DNA of 64,000 nucleotides, taken from positions 19,495 to 83,494 of the forward strand of contig JAFSBV010000002.1 of the NCBI GenBank assembly GCA_017437125.1, given 5' to 3'. Positions within the stretch are counted from its first letter, which is position 1, and each line of letters begins with the position of its first letter. Under the pieces are notes generated by a model that had not been told where the DNA came from, made no database searches, and saw nothing but the letters and a program-made list of their open reading frames with translations. A program made the position numbers and the translations under genes. This DNA comes from Bacteroidales bacterium. GTDB taxonomy: Bacteria > Bacteroidota > Bacteroidia > Bacteroidales > UBA932. Positions 50,036 through 59,800 of the stretch are shown piece by piece.

Positions 50036-51808
50036 TTATTCTTTATGTTCTGCCTTTGACTCAAGGAAAAGTTCATCCATCTGCTCCTGATCGATGTATG
50101 AAGGAGAATCGATCATGACATCACGACCCTGGTTGTTCTTAGGGAATGCGATATAGTCACGGATGGTCTCCTGTCCGCCGAAGAGCGAGCATACGCGGTC
50201 GAAGCCGAATGCAAGACCACCGTGAGGAGGTGCACCGAACTTGAATGCGTTGATGATGAAGCCGAACTTGTATTCCGCGTCCTCCTTGCTGATGCCGAGA
50301 ACCTCGAACATACGCTGCTGCATCTCTGCTTCATGGATACGGATGGATCCTCCACCGAGCTCTGTTCCGTTGAGCACGAAGTCATATGCATTTGCACATA
50401 CCTTCTCGAGGTCTTCCTTCTTGTCGCTGTAGAAAAGCTCGAGATGCTCAGGCTTAGGCGCTGTGAACGGATGGTGCATTGCATAGAAACGCTGTGTCTC
50501 GTCATCCCACTCCACGAGAGGGAAATCAACCACCCAGAGAGGTGCGAAGTTGAACGGATCACGGAGACCGAGGCGGTTACCCATCTCGATACGGAGAACG
50601 CCGAGCATGTTCTGGGTCTTTCTCTTCGCGCCGCAGAGAACGAGCATCATGTCGCCCTTCTTTGCGCCGAGGCGGTCTGCAACTGCCTGAAGCTGCTCAG
50701 GAGTATAGAATTTGTCAATAGAAGACTTGATGCTGCCGTCCTCGTTGAGCTTGATGTAAACGAGTCCCTTTGCACCTACCTGAGGTCTCTTGACCCACTC
50801 TGTAAGCTCGTCAATCTGCTTTCTTGTATATGCTGCAGCACCTTCTACATTGATTGCTCCGATATAATCAACACCATCGAACACTGAGAAGCCGAAGCCC
50901 TGTACAAGATCAGTGATCTCATGAATCTTCATGTCGAAACGGATATCCGGCTTGTCGCTGCCGTAGAAGTCCATTGCATCGTACCAGCTCATGCGAGGGA
51001 TACGCTCTGCGATCTCGACATTGAGGACGTTCTTGAAGAGGGTTCTCATCATTCCCTCGAATGTATTGAGTACATCCTCCTGCTCCACGAACGACATCTC
51101 GCAGTCGATCTGAGTGAACTCAGGCTGACGGTCTGCGCGAAGATCCTCGTCACGGAAGCAGCGTACAATCTGGAAATAGCGGTCGTAACCAGCTACCATA
51201 AGGAGCTGCTTGAAGGTCTGAGGAGACTGCGGAAGGGCATAGAACTGGCCAGGATTCATTCTCGAAGGAACGACAAAGTCACGTGCTCCCTCAGGAGTTG
51301 ACTTGATGAGATATGGAGTCTCGATCTCGAGGAAGTTCTGGGCATCCAGATAGTTACGAACCTCGTGAGCGATCTGGTGACGGATCCTGAGGGCTCTCTG
51401 GAGAGGGCCTCTGCGAAGATCGAGGTAACGGTATTTTGCACGGAGTTCCTCGCCGCCGTCGCTGTCGTCCTCGATGGTGAAAGGAGGAGTATTGGCCTTG
51501 TTGAGTACCTTTATCTCGCTGAGGCTGATCTCGATGTCACCGGTAGGCATCTTAGGGTTCTTGCTCTGACGCTCGATAACCTCTCCTGTAACCTGAAGCA
51601 CCCACTCACGACCGAGGCTTGCAGCTGTGTCAACAAGCTGTGAATCCGCATGTGCATCAACCACGAGCTGTGTGATGCCATAACGGTCTCTGAGGTCAAC
51701 GAAGGTCATTCCGCCAAGCTTTCTTGACTTCTGCACCCATCCGGCCAATGTCACTTTCTGGCCTACATTATCAATGCGGAGTTCCCCGCAGGTATGTGTT
51801 CTGTACAT
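50036..51808 (-). CDS. aspS: Aspartyl-tRNA synthetase
   Basis: A 590-residue class II aminoacyl-tRNA synthetase that charges tRNA-Asp. The OB-fold anticodon-binding domain occupies about residues 1-105 ([25 protein letters not shown] start). The catalytic core shows motif 2 ([18 protein letters not shown]) and motif 3 ([10 protein letters not shown]), and the bacterial GAD insertion domain lies at about 280-420. Length is right for the bacterial type. It is transcribed divergently from rsmA, with its own -7 box at 51843, and is followed after 4 bp by a secreted protein gene. Confidence 0.97.
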   Translation of the reverse strand: MYRTHTCGELRIDNVGQKVTLAGWVQKSRKLGGMTFVDLRDRYGITQLVVDAHADSQLVDTAASLGREWVLQVTGEVIERQSKNPKMPTGDIEISLSEIKVLNKANTPPFTIEDDSDGGEELRAKYRYLDLRRGPLQRALRIRHQIAHEVRNYLDAQNFLEIETPYLIKSTPEGARDFVVPSRMNPGQFYALPQSPQTFKQLLMVAGYDRYFQIVRCFRDEDLRADRQPEFTQIDCEMSFVEQEDVLNTFEGMMRTLFKNVLNVEIAERIPRMSWYDAMDFYGSDKPDIRFDMKIHEITDLVQGFGFSVFDGVDYIGAINVEGAAAYTRKQIDELTEWVKRPQVGAKGLVYIKLNEDGSIKSSIDKFYTPEQLQAVADRLGAKKGDMMLVLCGAKRKTQNMLGVLRIEMGNRLGLRDPFNFAPLWVVDFPLVEWDDETQRFYAMHHPFTAPKPEHLELFYSDKKEDLEKVCANAYDFVLNGTELGGGSIRIHEAEMQQRMFEVLGISKEDAEYKFGFIINAFKFGAPPHGGLAFGFDRVCSLFGGQETIRDYIAFPKNNQGRDVMIDSPSYIDQEQMDELFLESKAEHKE

Positions 51809-51842
51809 ATATCTGATTGTTTTTATTTCCTTTATAATCCGA

Positions 51843-51850
51843 CAAAAATA
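51843..51850 (-). promoter_or_regulatory. -7 box of aspS
   Basis: TATTTTTG on the minus strand, matching TAnnTTTG, 35 bp upstream of the start. No TTTG at the expected -33 spacing. Confidence 0.5.
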
Positions 51851-51894
51851 ATCAATTTATATGGAATTTAGAGGCATCAGCTGTTAAAATGAAT

Positions 51895-51902
51895 TATATT
51901 TG
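51895..51902 (+). promoter_or_regulatory. -7 box of rsmA
   Basis: TATATTTG on the plus strand, 19 bp upstream of the ATG at 51922. It overlaps the first codons of the longer open frame starting at 51889, which supports the later start. Confidence 0.55.
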
Positions 51903-51921
51903 TGGAAATTTTGAAGATTAT

Positions 51922-52728
51922 ATGGAAGTTAGAGCAAAGAAGGCCCTTGGCCAGCATTTTTTGACAGACCTGTCTATCGCACAGAGGATTGCGGAGGCGC
52001 TTGTAGTACCGGAAGGCGTGACAATGCCGGCCCTTGAAATAGGCCCCGGAATGGGTGTGCTGACACAGTATCTTCTGCAGAGGCCGGAAGTGGATCTCAG
52101 AATGGTGGAGATAGACACTGAATCTGTTGACTATCTTCTTGTCCATTTCCCGCAGGTAAACGGAAGGCTTATCGAGGCCGATTTCCTGAAACTGAAGCTG
52201 GAGAGGTTCTTTACTGACAGGTTTTGCGTGATCGGAAACTTCCCTTACAACATTTCTTCCCAGATATTCTTCAAGATTCTCGACTACAAGGAACAGGTGC
52301 CGCAGGTTGTCTGCATGATCCAGAAAGAAGTTGCAGAACGAATCGCCGAGAAACCTGGAACCAAGACCTATGGCATATTGTCTGTGCTTCTGCAGGCCTG
52401 GTACGATATAGAATATCTCTTCACTGTCGGTGAAGGTGCATTCAATCCGCCACCGAAGGTGAAGTCAGCCGTAATCAGGCTCGTACGTAACCAGCGTACA
52501 AAACTGGGCTGCGACGAGGCGTTGTTCAAGACCGTGGTTAAAACCGGATTCAACCAGAGGCGCAAGACCCTGCGCAATTCACTCAAGCCTCTCATCCGCG
52601 CAAAGGCCGACCGTGAAGGATGGTCTGAAGAACAGCTGGCGGTTTTTGTTGCGGATCCTGTATTCGAACTTCGTCCTGAGCGCCTGAGCGTAGAAGATTT
52701 CATATCCCTGACTCTCAAGCTTGCCTGA
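51922..52728 (+). CDS. rsmA: 16S rRNA dimethyladenosine transferase
   Basis: A 268-residue methyltransferase that dimethylates two adjacent adenines in helix 45 of 16S rRNA with S-adenosylmethionine. The start at 51922 gives the conserved [13 protein letters not shown]-terminus; the earlier ATG at 51889 would place the promoter box inside the gene. Motif [13 protein letters not shown] (SAM binding) and motif IV NFPYNIS (catalytic) are present. The C-terminal helical domain includes [15 protein letters not shown]. Also known as ksgA. Its stop abuts the stop of the convergent GH18 gene. Confidence 0.96.
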   Translation: MEVRAKKALGQHFLTDLSIAQRIAEALVVPEGVTMPALEIGPGMGVLTQYLLQRPEVDLRMVEIDTESVDYLLVHFPQVNGRLIEADFLKLKLERFFTDRFCVIGNFPYNISSQIFFKILDYKEQVPQVVCMIQKEVAERIAEKPGTKTYGILSVLLQAWYDIEYLFTVGEGAFNPPPKVKSAVIRLVRNQRTKLGCDEALFKTVVKTGFNQRRKTLRNSLKPLIRAKADREGWSEEQLAVFVADPVFELRPERLSVEDFISLTLKLA

Positions 52729-54489
52729 TCATCTCAGGAAAGGATCTCCGTCCCGGTCAGTACTCACCACCCATCGGAATACATTGGTAAACAGAAGGTT
52801 CTGCGTTGCATCAATGTATTCTTCATCGCCGTGTCCCATATTGAGATATATCATCCTGTAATCGGTATTGGTCCATACCACCGGCCAGTCACCGGAATAA
52901 ACGACATCCTTGATTCCTAAAGGATAATTCTTTTCCGACAACGTCACAAGCACCTCAACTGACGGGGTTTCTCTCGGTGACGGACTCCATTGATACCATT
53001 CGCTGGCCGGTGCGACAAATTCCCGGGGCAGATTTCTTGTCACCGGATGATCGGTAACATCTGTTTCGAGCAATACCGGCTGAGGCGGCCAGTTGTTGCA
53101 GAGGAACACTCCCCCGCCCAGAAAATCCACGAACCATGGCCATCCTGTGTTCCTGTCATTATATGCGGCTGCATGAAATCCTACCCATCCACCTCCGTTT
53201 TCCATATACGTTTCAAAGGCTTTCCTTTCTGCTTCGGACCATGGCGCAGCGTTCGGCATTATCAGCACGTCATATTCCTTGAGCTTCTCATACGGATATT
53301 CCTCAAGACTCTTTGTCACATCAAGGATATATCCCTCTCCATAGCTCAGTTTGTGGAAGAATTCCACCGTCTGCTCTGCAAACTGCCTGTGGGCAGGTTC
53401 TACGTCTTCCGAATAATACAGGAGGGCCTTGAAGCGCGGTCTTGAGCCTGCATAGCTTGCCTCTCGCGAGTCAGAGTATTTCTGCCCGAGGATCTCCTGC
53501 GCAACGGTCTTTCTCAATGTTCCGTCAGCATCATCCCCGTCATAATCCCAGTACATCGCCCCCCTGAGACCGTTTGCCTTGATATACCCGCACTTGATCT
53601 TCAAAGAACGCGGATTGTCATATCCGACAACAAGATTTCCGTCCTCGTCTGCAATATACGGAACCTGAGCCTTCTCATCCCATATTCCGATGGTCTCCGA
53701 ATCCTGCTTTATATCCTTATAGTCATTGAAGTTTGCATAACGGCCGGTTCCACGGCCATAGAACGGCATTCCCAGCACAAGCTTACCGGCAGGAACCCCG
53801 GCGGCCATATGAGCCCTTGCCGCCATATCCGATGTCATTCCTCCGCTGATTTCAGACTCATACAAAGCACTATGATGCCTTGGAGCGTTCGCCATGTCAT
53901 AAGCCATTATGTTCACGAAATCGACATAAGGCTCCACAGCCCTGAAATCCACATAATCAGCTGACGCGGCGCTGGCAAATGTCAGAAGCAGATCGTTTCC
54001 AAGCACCTTCCTGAGGTCTTTCATCAGCTTCGTGAAATTATCGGTATCCTCCGGCGAGGATGATATTTCAGCTGCAGAACTTGTAGGATATTCCCAGTCG
54101 ATATCTATTCCGTCGAGTCCGAATTCCCTGACCACTCTCAGGCAGTCATCCACAAATGATCTGCGAAGGTTCGCATCTGCTGCCATCTCGCTGAATCTTC
54201 CGCTTCCCCATCCTCCTATGGAAAGCATCACATTCAGATCCGGATTCATGGCCTTGAGACCTACCAGCATCTTCAGACGGTCCGGATTGTCTATATGCAC
54301 TCCGTCAAAGCTGTCATTTACATGTCCGAAGGCATAATTGATATGGGTCATGCAGAACGGATCAGGAACGACATCACTCCATGACGTAACATACGCCACA
54401 ACCACCTTTTCAGAATCGTTTTCCACAGGAAGCGAACATCCCGCAATAAAGAGAAGCATCATGACTGATGCCTTGAGAAGCTTTTTCAT
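52729..54489 (-). CDS. GH18 glycosidase fused to a ThuA-like domain
   Basis: A 586-residue lipoprotein (start at 54489, MKKLLKASVMMLLFIAGC; lipobox Cys18). Residues about 28-340 form a GH18 barrel: SIGGWGSG, the catalytic DGIDIDWEYP (acid Glu133), MAYD, GMPFYGRG, GAMYWDYDGD. GH18 enzymes hydrolyse chitin or N-glycan cores. Residues about 352-584 form a ThuA-like domain (FKALLYYSEDV, YDVLIMPNAAPW, GGGWVGFHAAAYND, LLETDVTDHPVTRNLP, PVVWTNTDYRMIYLNMGHG), an amidotransferase-like fold found in sugar-utilisation proteins. Both domains are complete and in frame. The role of the ThuA part is unknown; the fusion suggests a joint carbohydrate function. Confidence 0.85.
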   Translation of the reverse strand: MKKLLKASVMMLLFIAGCSLPVENDSEKVVVAYVTSWSDVVPDPFCMTHINYAFGHVNDSFDGVHIDNPDRLKMLVGLKAMNPDLNVMLSIGGWGSGRFSEMAADANLRRSFVDDCLRVVREFGLDGIDIDWEYPTSSAAEISSSPEDTDNFTKLMKDLRKVLGNDLLLTFASAASADYVDFRAVEPYVDFVNIMAYDMANAPRHHSALYESEISGGMTSDMAARAHMAAGVPAGKLVLGMPFYGRGTGRYANFNDYKDIKQDSETIGIWDEKAQVPYIADEDGNLVVGYDNPRSLKIKCGYIKANGLRGAMYWDYDGDDADGTLRKTVAQEILGQKYSDSREASYAGSRPRFKALLYYSEDVEPAHRQFAEQTVEFFHKLSYGEGYILDVTKSLEEYPYEKLKEYDVLIMPNAAPWSEAERKAFETYMENGGGWVGFHAAAYNDRNTGWPWFVDFLGGGVFLCNNWPPQPVLLETDVTDHPVTRNLPREFVAPASEWYQWSPSPRETPSVEVLVTLSEKNYPLGIKDVVYSGDWPVVWTNTDYRMIYLNMGHGDEEYIDATQNLLFTNVFRWVVSTDRDGDPFLR

Positions 54490-54676
54490 AGGCAACCGCT
54501 GTCTTGTTTTCGTAAAAATAGTGATTTTTGTCCACATATCAGCGGCTTATAAGAAAATACTTATTGATGCGTACTTTATAGTATATTGGATATCAAGTAG
54601 TTACAAATCAATTAGTGGGCGAAACTTCCCACCAACGTTACGTTATATTCCTGATATCAGCATATTAGGAAAAACA

Positions 54677-55564
54677 TCAGAATGGACTGACAGTGCGGGT
54701 GCGGAATGATTCGCGGGCCTTACGGACATAAAGTCGCCTGACATCGGCCGGAAGATGCGATGCATTCACATATGCACGGGTCTGGTCAGGAATCTTTGCC
54801 AGCGCTGTGGCCAGAAGCCATGCCACGGCCATACGGACATAGTACGGGCTTTCGCCGAGGGCAGTTCCTTGCTTTATTGATTCGCTCTCTGCATCATGAA
54901 CGGGCACACATCTGCCACCCTTCTTATAACACGAACGGATGCTGTCATAATCCAGTCCGTCCAACATCCGGCACACTTCAGGAAACCATTCTGCATCAAG
55001 GAAATGCACCATTGACATAACGATGGCAAATCGCACCTCGAATTCGTGTCCTGACTTCCAATATGGCTGCAGAAAGTCCCACAATCCGATTTTTGTGCAT
55101 TTGATACCAGAGCGCAATGTTCTTGATTTTCGGGAAAAAGATATTCCCGGCAGATCCGAAGACCGGATTCCATCATCGACCCATTTCGCATTGCAGCAGA
55201 ATGTATCGCATACCGCCCAGTTGTCCAGCACGGGAATATATTTCCGAAGCATCTCCGCGCGATCTTCCCATGAGACCTTCATCGCATTTATCATCAGGCC
55301 CCACACAACGGTTTCCTCATATGTCAGCCTGCTTCCATATATACCTGTACTCTCTGCTTCAGCTTCCTTTTCGAATCCCCGGATGATATCGGCTGCATCC
55401 TCCCTCTTCGCCAGTTCTTTTGCGACTTTCTTCATGTCCGGCACATGAAGTCCCATGATCCTCCTGCCCGGAAGAGCATTTATGATCCTTATATGTCCTT
55501 CACGGTATTTCGGCTCGGTCGCAAATCGCACCGACACCAGCGGCTGCAGCATTTCTTCTATCAT
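54677..55564 (-). CDS. DNA alkylation repair protein, AlkD-like
   Basis: A 295-residue protein made of helical HEAT-like repeats, typical of AlkD-family DNA glycosylases. These remove positively charged alkylated bases such as 3-methyladenine and 7-methylguanine. The signature VLDNWAVCDTFCCNAKWV lies in the middle, and aromatic residues that line the DNA groove are present (FLQPYWKSGHEFEVRFAIV). The open frame extends to 55699, but the -7 box at 55624 and the dyad repeat lie in that extension. MIEEMLQPLVS at 55564 is therefore taken as the start. The promoter is back to back with that of the flavoprotein gene at 56082. Confidence 0.82.
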   Translation of the reverse strand: MIEEMLQPLVSVRFATEPKYREGHIRIINALPGRRIMGLHVPDMKKVAKELAKREDAADIIRGFEKEAEAESTGIYGSRLTYEETVVWGLMINAMKVSWEDRAEMLRKYIPVLDNWAVCDTFCCNAKWVDDGIRSSDLPGISFSRKSRTLRSGIKCTKIGLWDFLQPYWKSGHEFEVRFAIVMSMVHFLDAEWFPEVCRMLDGLDYDSIRSCYKKGGRCVPVHDAESESIKQGTALGESPYYVRMAVAWLLATALAKIPDQTRAYVNASHLPADVRRLYVRKARESFRTRTVSPF

Positions 55565-55587
55565 ATCTGACGGTTTTATAAAGTGAT

Positions 55588-55625
55588 GTACCACGATTCG
55601 GCTGTTTTTTGGCACATCACTCCCA
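55588..55625. promoter_or_regulatory. Operator-like dyad, copy 1, at the AlkD transcription start
   Basis: GTACCA and TGGCAC are separated by 16 nt, within a 38-bp sequence that recurs at 55661-55698 with about 8 differences. Extended arms GTGATGTACCA/TGGCACATCAC give 11 bp with one mismatch. It covers the predicted start of the alkylation repair transcript. Confidence 0.6.
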
Positions 55626-55631
55626 AATTTA
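55624..55631 (-). promoter_or_regulatory. -7 box of the AlkD-like gene
   Basis: TAAATTTG on the minus strand, exact consensus, 59 bp upstream of the start. No -33 TTTG at the normal spacing. Confidence 0.5.
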
Positions 55632-55660
55632 CGGGAAAACCTTCGATTTTCAGGGGTGTT

Positions 55661-55698
55661 GTACCAAATTTCCGCTATTTTTTGGTACATCGCTCCCA
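55661..55698. promoter_or_regulatory. Operator-like dyad, copy 2, overlapping the flavoprotein -33 box
   Basis: GTACCA and TGGTAC are separated by 16 nt, a perfect dyad. This is the second copy of the 38-bp sequence at 55588, 73 bp away in the same orientation. It covers the TTTG at 55681-55684. Confidence 0.6.
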
Positions 55699-55712
55699 TC
55701 TCACTATCTTTG
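55681..55712 (+). promoter_or_regulatory. Promoter toward the flavoprotein gene
   Basis: TTTG (55681-55684), exactly 20 nt, TATCTTTG (55705-55712): a full consensus match on the plus strand. The only gene downstream is the flavoprotein at 56082, implying a leader of about 360 nt that consists largely of the 131-bp repeats. Confidence 0.65.
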
Positions 55713-55757
55713 ATGACACATGACTCACATTTTTCATGAAAGAGGTAGCGTATGCAT

Positions 55758-55889
55758 GCACGCCCTCGAAAGAAGCGATAAGTTAAGAAATGTTCAATAA
55801 AGTCAGAAATTGGAGCGGAGCGATAGCAAGTCCCCTCTCCGAGAGAGGGGATTTAGGGGAGAGGTAACGTAAACATATTTTCATATTGT
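55758..55889 (+). repeat. Tandem repeat unit 1 (132 bp)
   Basis: Begins GCACGCCCTCGAAAGAAGCG. It contains a CCCCTCTCC-GAGAGAGGGG hairpin followed by ATTTAGGGGAGAGGT, a motif seen as a dispersed repeat in many Bacteroidota genomes, and ends in an AT-rich stretch (CATATTTTCATATTGT). No gene is found in 55700-56081. Confidence 0.9.
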
Positions 55890-56020
55890 GCACGCCCTCG
55901 AAAGAAGCGATAAGTTAAGGAAGTTCAATAAAGTCAGAAATTGGAGCGGAGCGATAGCAAGTCCCCTCTCCGAGAGAGGGGATTTAGGGGAGAGGTAACG
56001 TGAACATATTTTCATATTGT
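55890..56020 (+). repeat. Tandem repeat unit 2 (131 bp)
   Basis: Almost identical to unit 1. Differences are a few bases near AAGTTAAG and one in TAACGTGAACAT. Confidence 0.9.
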
Positions 56021-56067
56021 GCACGCCCTCGAAAGAAGCGATAAGTTAAGAAATGTTCAATAAAGTT
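56021..56067 (+). repeat. Tandem repeat unit 3, truncated (about 47 bp)
   Basis: Matches the first 47 bp of units 1 and 2 and then diverges at the flavoprotein gene, whose start is 15 bp further on. Confidence 0.85.
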
Positions 56068-56081
56068 ATAAAGTCGAAAAT

Positions 56082-56726
56082 ATGAAAGTCATACTTGTAA
56101 ACGGAAGCCCTCACAAGGAGGGATGCACATACACCGCCCTGACAGAGGTGGAAAAGGAGCTCAATGCGGCAGGTATCGAAACTGAAATCTTCTGGCTCGG
56201 AACAAAACCGATTTCAGGATGTCTCGGATGTGGAGCATGTTGCAGAAGAGGCCCGAACGGAGAAAAGCCAAGCGGACTCTGTGTCATCAACGACATAGTC
56301 AACGAATTCATAGCCAAGGCAAAGGAAGCTGACGGATTCATTTTCGGAAGTCCGGTACATTATGCCGCCCTTTCCGGAGCATTGACCTCGTTCATGGACC
56401 GTGCATTCTACGGCAAGGGCGCAATTTACCGCTATAAGCCGGCAGCGGGAATCGTCAGCGCTCGCCGAGGCGGAACCACAGCGGCATTCGACCAGATCAA
56501 CAAATATTTTACAATATCGTCAATGCCTGTAGTTTCATCAAAGTATTGGAATATGGTACACGGCAGCACTCCTGAGCAGGTTCGTCAGGACGAGGAGGGA
56601 ATGCAGGTAATGAGAGAGCTCGGCCGCAACATGGCATGGCTCCTCAAATGCATCGAGGCCGGCCGTGCCGCAGGCATCCCTGACCCTGTCAAGGAAAAAC
56701 CCGTCATGACCAATTTCATCAGATAG
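56082..56726 (+). CDS. NADPH-dependent FMN reductase / flavodoxin-fold protein
   Basis: A 214-residue cytoplasmic flavoprotein of the FMN reductase/iron-sulfur flavoprotein family. VNGSPHKEGCTYTAL forms the FMN phosphate loop, GSPVHYAALSGALTSFMDRAF binds the flavin, and CLGCGACC is a cysteine cluster at about residues 47-53, as in the iron-sulfur flavoproteins. Such proteins reduce quinones, nitro compounds or carry electrons. The exact partner is unknown. The gene is preceded by 2.4 tandem repeats and a promoter shared back to back with the AlkD-like gene, and is followed by a terminator at 56740. Confidence 0.85.
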   Translation: MKVILVNGSPHKEGCTYTALTEVEKELNAAGIETEIFWLGTKPISGCLGCGACCRRGPNGEKPSGLCVINDIVNEFIAKAKEADGFIFGSPVHYAALSGALTSFMDRAFYGKGAIYRYKPAAGIVSARRGGTTAAFDQINKYFTISSMPVVSSKYWNMVHGSTPEQVRQDEEGMQVMRELGRNMAWLLKCIEAGRAAGIPDPVKEKPVMTNFIR

Positions 56727-56739
56727 ACAATAAACACAT

Positions 56740-56764
56740 CAGGGTCGGTAAAGCACCGGCCCTG
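56740..56764 (+). terminator. Terminator of the flavoprotein gene
   Basis: Arms CAGGGTCGGT and ACCGGCCCTG (one mismatch) with a 5-nt loop are followed by an AT-rich tail (AATTATTTATTT). Confidence 0.7.
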
Positions 56765-56807
56765 AATTATTTATTTGATTTAACAATCAGTCAATTACGT
56801 ATATATC

Positions 56808-59800
56808 TCATCTAATGAGTCTGACTGTGATCGTTCTTTCGTACAGATGAGGATATACCCTGTATGAGTCGAAGATTCCTCGTGCGGTACAGCCGACGCC
56901 GGAAGTCGCGTAATCGAGGTTGAATGTGATGTCATCTGTCTTATGCAGCTGATATGTATAGGCAGCCTTGGTAAGATTCTCTGTGGTGTAGTTGTAAGCG
57001 TTGAAATTGAAAGGTTCATCAACAGAGAATTCCACGCCCCTTCCTTCGGCATCAGTCATCCTTACCCACCTGTTGTCGGTTCTCAGACCATAGTCCTGAG
57101 GTATAAGATATGGCTCGTACATATCCTCGACCGTGGTGTTCCATATGCCGAGACGGTATCCGCTCTTACGGTCAGGATAGTTTGCCTGAGGACCTCTTCC
57201 ATACCACTCCACATTGCTCAAAGAGCCGTCAAGACCAAAGGTGACACCTATGCGAGGAAGCCATGCCGGCATTGTTCCCTGAGGCTTGATGATGTGACGG
57301 ACTGTCATTGTTCCGTCACCATAGACGATGTAACGCCATGTGCTTTCAAATCCGTCGAAAGACATTCCTCTGATATACTGGTCAAGCTGTCTGGTCTCTC
57401 CCTGACCTCCGTCAAGAAGCACGAGCTCACGCACATCCACAGCTGCCCCTCCCTCGAATTCACGTACATTCACCGATGCCAATGCATGACCCAGATTGTC
57501 AAGTCCCGCCGCATAATAATGCGCTGCAAGAACATTCGAATGGCCGACACCACCATATCCCGAGGCATTTATGGAACCTCCGCTGTATGCATTCCAGCCG
57601 TCAACCTCATTGGCAAGCGGTGCCCTCCATACATTCAGCGTCATAGGATCGGTAAGGATCTCACGGCCATCCGACACGATGGAAACAAGTTCACCTGTCT
57701 CAGAATCAAATGCATATGAGAAGCCCTTTCCTGAAAGAATCACCTTTCCGTCCGCCTTCGTGACAGCTACATCTCCTGTTTCACGACGAGGCTTTTCTGC
57801 CGGCTTATTCCAATCGGAGAGCTCGAACTGCTCCCAGGAAACCTCATATCCGGCCTTTGCCCACACCTCATCATTTCTGAGAACCGAGCTGATATCAAGC
57901 CTGTATTCCTTTCCCGGAACGATTGAAGGCTTCACATAAGGAATTTTATATATAGAACGTGTCAAAGGATCGATATCAAGATCCATGTCTCCTGATGCAA
58001 CCACCTCATCATCGGCAGTGATCGCCCATGTAGTCCTGTAGAAATCTGCATTGATGAAATGATTCCTGTTCCATACCTCCACAATGCCGTTTTCAGGATC
58101 CAGAAGGCTGAATGAAAGAGGCTGTACGCTCTTCTTCATCTGCCACATTTCAGGCTGAGGAGTCCTGTCAGGCCATATGCTTCCGTAAGTTCTCGCACCT
58201 ACTCCGTAAGACCAGAAGGTTCCGTCAGCCGTCTCCTCCTCAAAATCAAGCCAGAGAGCTGCATCTCCTGCATTGAATCCCTCCGAAGGAGTGACAGCCA
58301 TATCGAATATACCGACATTGTCAATGATTGCATCGCAGGTATAGATAGTCTCCTGTCCGCATCTCTCCTCATCCCTGCCAATGCAGAGCGAAAGCGGAAG
58401 ATTACGGATATTGCCGCTTGCAGGTCTGCTTCCGATCTCCTTGCCGTCAATATATACGGTCATCTTCGAACCGTCATAGACAGCTGTGACATTATGCCAC
58501 CTGTCCTGCCAGTCAGAAGGAAGATCGACGGTCAGAAGCTCCCTGCGGCCTGTGTCGATATAGAAATCCATCTTGTCCTTTCCGACCTGTCTGAGGCCAT
58601 ACTGATTGCTTCCCTTATTGATCATATATCCGCCGCTCGCATTGTAGCTGCGAGGATATATGTCAAGTGTAAGTGTGAGTTTGTCGCCTGATATCTCTAC
58701 ATTGTCCGCATTATACACCTGCACCCACTGATCCTGCTTGTTGAGGTCTATAGCCTTGCCAGAAGGGCCTGACACAAGCTTTGCACGTCCCATGATGTTA
58801 GCCTGGGTATCATATGGAGACTTGTCTTTCAGAGCACGTACAGGCTGATCTATTCCGACGCTCACGAAATCCCAGAGAGCACCACCCATGAGGCTCGGAT
58901 GATCATATATCTCGCTCCAGAAGTCATCCATTCCACCTCCACCGTTTCCGGCCACGGAAAGATATTCGTCCATGAAAGAAGGACGCTTGTCCTGAGGATT
59001 GAATCCATAGCGGAACTCATGTTCAATAGGTGAAGGATATCGTGGACCTACGATGTCCTCGGCAGGATGGACAGCGGCATTACCACCATACATCCAGAAT
59101 CTGGTAGGATCATATTTCCTTCCTTCCGCCACGACTTCATTGATGAGAGGGCCCTCACCGCTTTCGTTTCCGGCACTCCAGAAGAGCACGCAAGCATGAT
59201 TCCTGTCACGAAGCACCATTCTTCTGACTCTTTCCCTGTACATTTCGGTGAATTCAGGCAAAGAACTTACATATTCAGTCGAATGAGCCTCATCTCCTGT
59301 TTCATCGATCACGAAGATTCCGTATTCGTCAGCTATATCCAGATAACGGTTTACCGGTGGATAATGTGATGTCCTGACTCCGTTGAAGCCGAACTGCTTG
59401 AGGATCTCCATGTCACGTCTGATGACATCTTCGGTGATGACATGACCTGTTGCAGGATGCTGCATATGAGAACACTGTGCATTGACCTTGAGAGCTACAC
59501 CATTGAGATAGAACACTCCGTCGATGATCTCGGTCTTCTTGAAGCCGATGCGCTTTGTGAGCTTATCGACAACCTTTCCCGAAGCATCGGTAAGGGTAAG
59601 GGTCATGTCATAGAGATCCGGGGTTTCCGATGTCCATTTGTCAGGAGACTTGACCAGAGAACTGAGATTCACAGTATGTCTTTCGCCTTTGCCAAGCTTG
59701 AACTGACTGCCGTTCATTTCAACGACCTTCTGACCGTTACGGCTTACATCCGCTGTTACGGCATAACCTGCGGACTGAGGCTCATAACCCTGCACATCCA

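Noticed and set aside
55565-55699. 45-codon N-terminal extension of the AlkD-like protein
   Set aside because: It contains the -7 box and both dyad repeats, and includes an internal sequence repeat that mirrors the DNA repeats.
55758-56067. 131-bp repeats as CRISPR or as a coding repeat
   Set aside because: The units are too long, have no variable spacers, and contain stops in every frame that I followed.
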